From Vermamoeba vermiformis (taxonomy: Eukaryota; Tubulinea; Echinamoebida), in contig JBEWZL010000302.1 of NCBI GenBank assembly GCA_045837725.1, positions 310,001 to 374,000 of the forward strand: a stretch of 64,000 bases of DNA, written 5' to 3'. Below, one piece after another: positions 60,460 through 64,000 of the stretch. Numbering within the stretch: position 1 is the first letter of the stretch; each line of letters starts with the position of its first letter. The notes below the pieces were generated by a model. The model had not been told where the DNA came from and made no database searches. It worked only from the letters and a program-made list of their open reading frames with translations. The position numbers and the translations under genes are program-made.

Positions 60460-63360
60460 TTAATGAGGGTTGATATTTGCGTTGTAATTCAGCTCGCGGT
60501 TCTGTACAGTCTTCCAAACGAAGAATCCAACGGCAAAGCCAGCGATAGCAACACCGATGGCCACAACTACGGACATCATTGCGTAGTACGCAGGTCCATA
60601 ACGTTGATTGAATCGTACACTGTTTGACGGGGTGGTTGGTGTATCTGTAGTTGATGGGGCAAGGGTCGGTGTATCAGCAGTTGGCGGGACTGTCATGTAC
60701 ACTGCCATGCACTCGTGATTGACGCAATTGTAACTCGATACGTTGCCAGTCGGTACGAGACAGTGCTCGGACTCCAAGTTGTACGCGCACACTCCATAGC
60801 AGTTGTGGGTCAACAGCGCTTGGAAGTCATCACAAGTGGCTTATAATTGAAATTAATAAGAGTATTATCTTTCTTCGTAAAACTAAACTTACAGTTTGCA
60901 CACGTGTAGTCAAACATGAATCTAATGCCCCAATTCTCGACACACGGGCTCGCAAGCCAGTTCTGAACTAGGGTCTTGCAGTTGTCATTGCACTGATCAA
61001 CGCCATTCACTCTGCACTGCGGAAGGATAGTATTGAGGGCGTAGGCCATGTGGGCAGTGAAATTGGCTGAAAGAATATTAGTCCCGAGATCATTATATTC
61101 ATTAATCAACGTACTGTAACAAGAAGCAAGCGGCAGAGGTGAGTTAGTAGCCACGTCCCACAGACCGACAGTACCACAGAACGCTGTCTCGCGGTTATCG
61201 CGATATCTGTCCGCTGCAAAACTGCCACAAGCATTGCTGACCATTCGCGGATAGTGCATCAAAAAGCTGAAGCAGACTAGTGCAAAGGTGTCAGTCGTGT
61301 CACAATTTCATTGCACGCGTGTCATACCTTCACTTTCCACCACGTCACCAGTGCTCGAGGAGGTGTCGTATTCACAGGCCGTGAAGATTTTATCGTTCGG
61401 CTTGATCTTGTCAAAAGGCGTGTTCGGTGTGAATGTGTAATTGCTGATCATAAAGTCCAAGTCCTCCCCGACGAATTCCGATGTGGTGGCATTTGAACGC
61501 TCTGTCCAAATACGACGGCCAAGCGAGTGCATGAACAAAAAGCTGCTGAAGACATTGATGCCCGTGGCGTCGGGAATGATCTGTTGCGTGCAGACAGCAG
61601 GACACACGCCACTCTGAAGGAACAACGTGAGCTAAAGTGCACTAACGAACTATTATTGTAACAGTGACGTACTGTCGTTGTATTTGATTGGCCAGCTGGC
61701 AAGATCAATCTGCGCGACTCAATGCGACCAGTCATCAACACACCGGCTGAGGTTTGAATGCTGAAAGTGACACGTGTCAGTATCTCTAGTGCACTCAAGT
61801 ATTGGGCTTACGTTTCATTGGCAGTGACGGTGAGTGTAAGACCACTGTTGTCCACCAGCCCGTTGAGCTGCGAAGGGTTGTTGTAAAATATCTTGAGCAC
61901 GTAGGACTTGGTCGGATTGACTGGCATGCCAATAAAGTGTGGCAAGCAAAACTCGGTCTCAGTCTGGCGAGTGTTAGGCGATGTCTCGTTCAGTGAAATG
62001 CGTTCAGTGAAATACTTACAGGACCCCACGCATATGTAATGCGATCGCACATTGTTTGACCAGGGACAGGACAGGCACCGTCCACCGAGGCAGGGCTAGT
62101 GCACTCTTGCAATATAATGTGCTGCACCATGTCGATCTTGTCTCTGATTGGCGCAAACTTCACAATGTACGTGTTGGTCTCGTTGACACCTGGGGGCCAA
62201 TTTCCGTCCACAGTTAAATTAACAGACCTAGAAATAAGGAGTTGAGACATTTCATTAATATAATCATCCTCGATATATTAATTCTAATAATTTAACTAAC
62301 AATATTCCAATCACAAATTTGATGCACTAAGAACTATGCCATCATTCGTCACACGAAAAATAAATCAAACTTTTTACGCCTTTAAGGGCGTCAGTCATAT
62401 TTTAATAAAAAGAGTATTATTTAATTGAAATGCTATATTAATCACGAATCTAAAATTTGCTAATTTCCTTGCAGGAAGTTGCCGATTTTTTGTTTTCTGG
62501 GTAAGCTGTGAAACATCGGAATAATCTCTTATAATCGCTTATATATAATTACTGCTTTATAATGCTTGCAATACTTACTGACACGCGTAACCTGCCGTGG
62601 TGTTCGGAATAACTAAGTTTGACACCTTTAGATCAACGGTAAAACTATCTGCGTAGGTGTTTACTGGTGTGCAAAAGCCCCTATAAAATATTGAGTATAT
62701 TTGTATTACATAGGTGCATATTAATTAGCTCTTACGGGTTGTTCGGGTTGTCAGGCAAGCCCGGATGTGTAATCCCTGTTGTTCTTTCAGGTGTTTGGCC
62801 TGGTGTCCATACGCATTGTGGATCACCCAGCTCTTGACCATTTGTCATACCATCGCCATCCGAGTCTTTAATAAATATTAACGCGTGTCAGATTGTCAAA
62901 TCCGAAAATGTAAATTTCAGATTTCAACTCATAAGTACCTAGCTCGCACAAAGCTTTGGTCCAAATATGTCCAGCTGCCGCAAAATCTAGACCGAATTGG
63001 TTTCGCGCTCCTCCGCCCTCTATACAAAGATCAGCCGTTTCGAAAAAGTCGTTCGCATTATCGGATCATCAAAGTCTTATTGTTTATGTATAGATATATT
63101 TTCAAGTATTTACCTGGCATTATGTGACCGACTCCGGGCCAACTAGGAACATTGTTACCTTTTAATTACAATAAAATTAATAATTTATCGATTTAGATAG
63201 TAATGCATTTGATATACATTAAAGGACTTATAAATCTTGGCTAATAATATTTTTACAAAATAAATTAATTTGTTGCCCTACCGTTTGGGATCTGGCTTTG
63301 ATACTGAGGAAGCGCCAACACAGTGGCTAAACAAAAGTGAAATAATACTATCCTAAACAT
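60460..63360 (-). CDS. Temptin-domain/copper-monooxygenase-like type I membrane protein
   Basis: Twelve exons: 63282-63360, 63114-63158, 62939-63075, 62736-62865, 62579-62680, 62020-62227, 61812-61963, 61673-61760, 61328-61613, 61115-61276, 60893-61066 and 60460-60839, about 647 residues. A signal peptide (MFRIVLFHFCLATVLALPQY) leads into a temptin-type domain (NQFGLDFAAAGHIWTKALCE, SDGDGMTNGQELGDPQCVW). The two DBH/PHM-type monooxygenase domains follow (KIDMVQHIILQEC, YNNPSQLNGLVDNSGL, MHSLGRR, MHYPRMVSNACG). A Thr/Pro-rich stalk and one membrane helix close the protein. Most copper ligands are replaced. Exon 62939-63075 is one nucleotide short for an unbroken frame, so it holds a frameshift or sequence error. 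Confidence 0.75.
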
Positions 63361-63821
63361 AAATAATATGGCCATATTAATATACAAAGCTTTGTGTTAT
63401 ATGATACATAGAGGAGCGGAACTGCAACAAAAATTATTTGCAACAAATCACTCGCTTGTGAATCAATTCCCACACCGCTATCCACACCACAACAATAATG
63501 ACTTGATCGAGTGTAAGATGCTTTCGATCAAGACATTATTTTTCCGGTTTAAACTGGGTAAAACTTTTGCCGGATGTCAAGTACTTAGCCAGATCGTCCG
63601 TTTAGACTCAAGTAGATATCTTTGCATAGTCACACTTTGCAGAGTGCAATATGTTCTTCCCACCCGATGTGCCGAATCGCCAATCTTCTTGGAGAAGATT
63701 TCGTTGCTATTTTTAGGTAGTGTTTTCTTTTCAATCGGTCGCGACCGCGGCTTTCCACCGACGGTTGAGTATTTATTAGAACCAATACAAGACAGACTCG
63801 AAATGAGGAGATTGAGGCTGT
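63361..63821. other. Gap upstream of the temptin/monooxygenase gene
   Basis: 460 bp between that gene's start and the stop of the TPP1-like gene. A plus-strand frame is open across 63368-63853 but overlaps the TPP1 last exon antisense and has no family resemblance, so I treat it as chance. One CTATTTTTAG motif lies at 63707-63716. Confidence 0.4.
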
Positions 63822-64000
63822 TTAAGGAAGTTGAGAGAAGTACTGCAGTATAACCTCAAAGTTAGGAGAACCAAGACCAGTAACAGCGTCCCAGCCCTTA
63901 GTAGCAGCTGTAATAACAAGTAGTTAGGATCATTTAGTTCAACAACCGACTCCCAAATGCGGAATAAAGTTGAACTTACGGAAACCAGGGCAGCAGCCAT
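63822..64000 (-). CDS. TPP1-like sedolisin serine protease, C-terminal end (partial)
   Basis: The last exon (63822-63907) and the end of the previous exon (63980-64000, running out of the window) join in phase. They encode GFPATKGWDAVTGLGSPNF plus a nine-residue tail. This is the closing signature of the sedolisin (S53) family, as in tripeptidyl-peptidase 1 (GWDPVTGxGTPNF), which binds structural calcium next to the active site. TPP1 removes tripeptides from protein N-termini in the lysosome. The Glu-Asp-Ser catalytic residues lie outside the window, so activity cannot be judged. Confidence 0.75.

Noticed and set aside
63368-63853. Plus-strand open frame of 161 codons
   Set aside because: It overlaps the last exon of the TPP1-like gene antisense, has irregular composition and matches nothing known.
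1-64000. tRNA, rRNA, CRISPR arrays or insertion sequences
   Set aside because: I looked for TTCGA-type T-loop boxes, direct-repeat arrays and transposase frames and found none that hold up.

Overview
The window is a compact, intron-rich nuclear segment of a eukaryote, with 27 protein genes or gene parts in 64 kb and no rRNA, tRNA, CRISPR or bacterial operon structure. Introns are mostly 43-60 nt, start GTAAGT, GTACGT or GTGAGT, carry a CTAAC/CTAAT branch box a few nucleotides before the acceptor, and are AT-richer than the exons. The gene set (huntingtin, SART3, NCBP1, ZCCHC8, a PWWP/IBD protein, CYBC1-like, PTTG1IP-like, two RasGEFs, a CLU-domain protein, a gelsolin/filamin-repeat protein) points to a free-living unicellular member of Amorphea. 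An amoebozoan is my best guess, but the species cannot be named from the sequence.

Layout. 1-13.6 kb: C-terminal part of huntingtin (+), a PABP-like two-RRM protein (-), a PUB-domain protein (-), a CYBC1/EROS-like chaperone (-), a large RasGEF (+), a PTTG1IP-like membrane protein (+) and SART3 (+). 13.6-16.1 kb: a 2.5-kb gene-free island holding a large imperfect foldback repeat. 16.1-31.3 kb: NCBP1 (+), PWWP/IBD protein (-), NOA1/YqeH GTPase (+), a probable mitochondrial bL25-like protein (+), a second RasGEF (+), a head-to-head pair of phosphatases, and a protein made only of two calpain domain-III repeats (-). 31.8-45.8 kb: F-box/LRR (+), CLU-domain protein (+), CLC-7-type chloride/proton exchanger (-), TBC1D22-type RabGAP (-). 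46.1-64 kb: an EEP-nuclease/poly(A)-polymerase-like fusion (+), ZCCHC8 (+), a PH-C2x4-filamin-gelsolin protein (+), a small membrane protein (-), an ankyrin protein (+), a DUF4140/DUF4139 protein (+), a temptin/copper-monooxygenase-like membrane protein (-) and the 3' end of a TPP1-like sedolisin protease (-).

Neighbours are mostly unrelated housekeeping genes, often divergent over 70-460 bp. Five encode RNA-metabolism proteins (PABP-like, SART3, NCBP1, ZCCHC8, EEP-PAP). NCBP1 and ZCCHC8 are known elsewhere to meet in nuclear RNA surveillance, and SART3 acts in U4/U6 recycling.

The strongest unexplained signals are at DNA level. CACGTG is iterated far above chance in exons of all frames and in introns. 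An exact 12-bp palindrome TGACACGTGTCA occurs seven times. A MEF2-like CTAWWWWTAG motif occurs at least 20 times where about one is expected. At protein level the most unusual items are the PH-C2-filamin-gelsolin protein, the temptin/monooxygenase fusion that has lost its copper ligands, and the nuclease-poly(A)-polymerase-like fusion with a changed catalytic motif.
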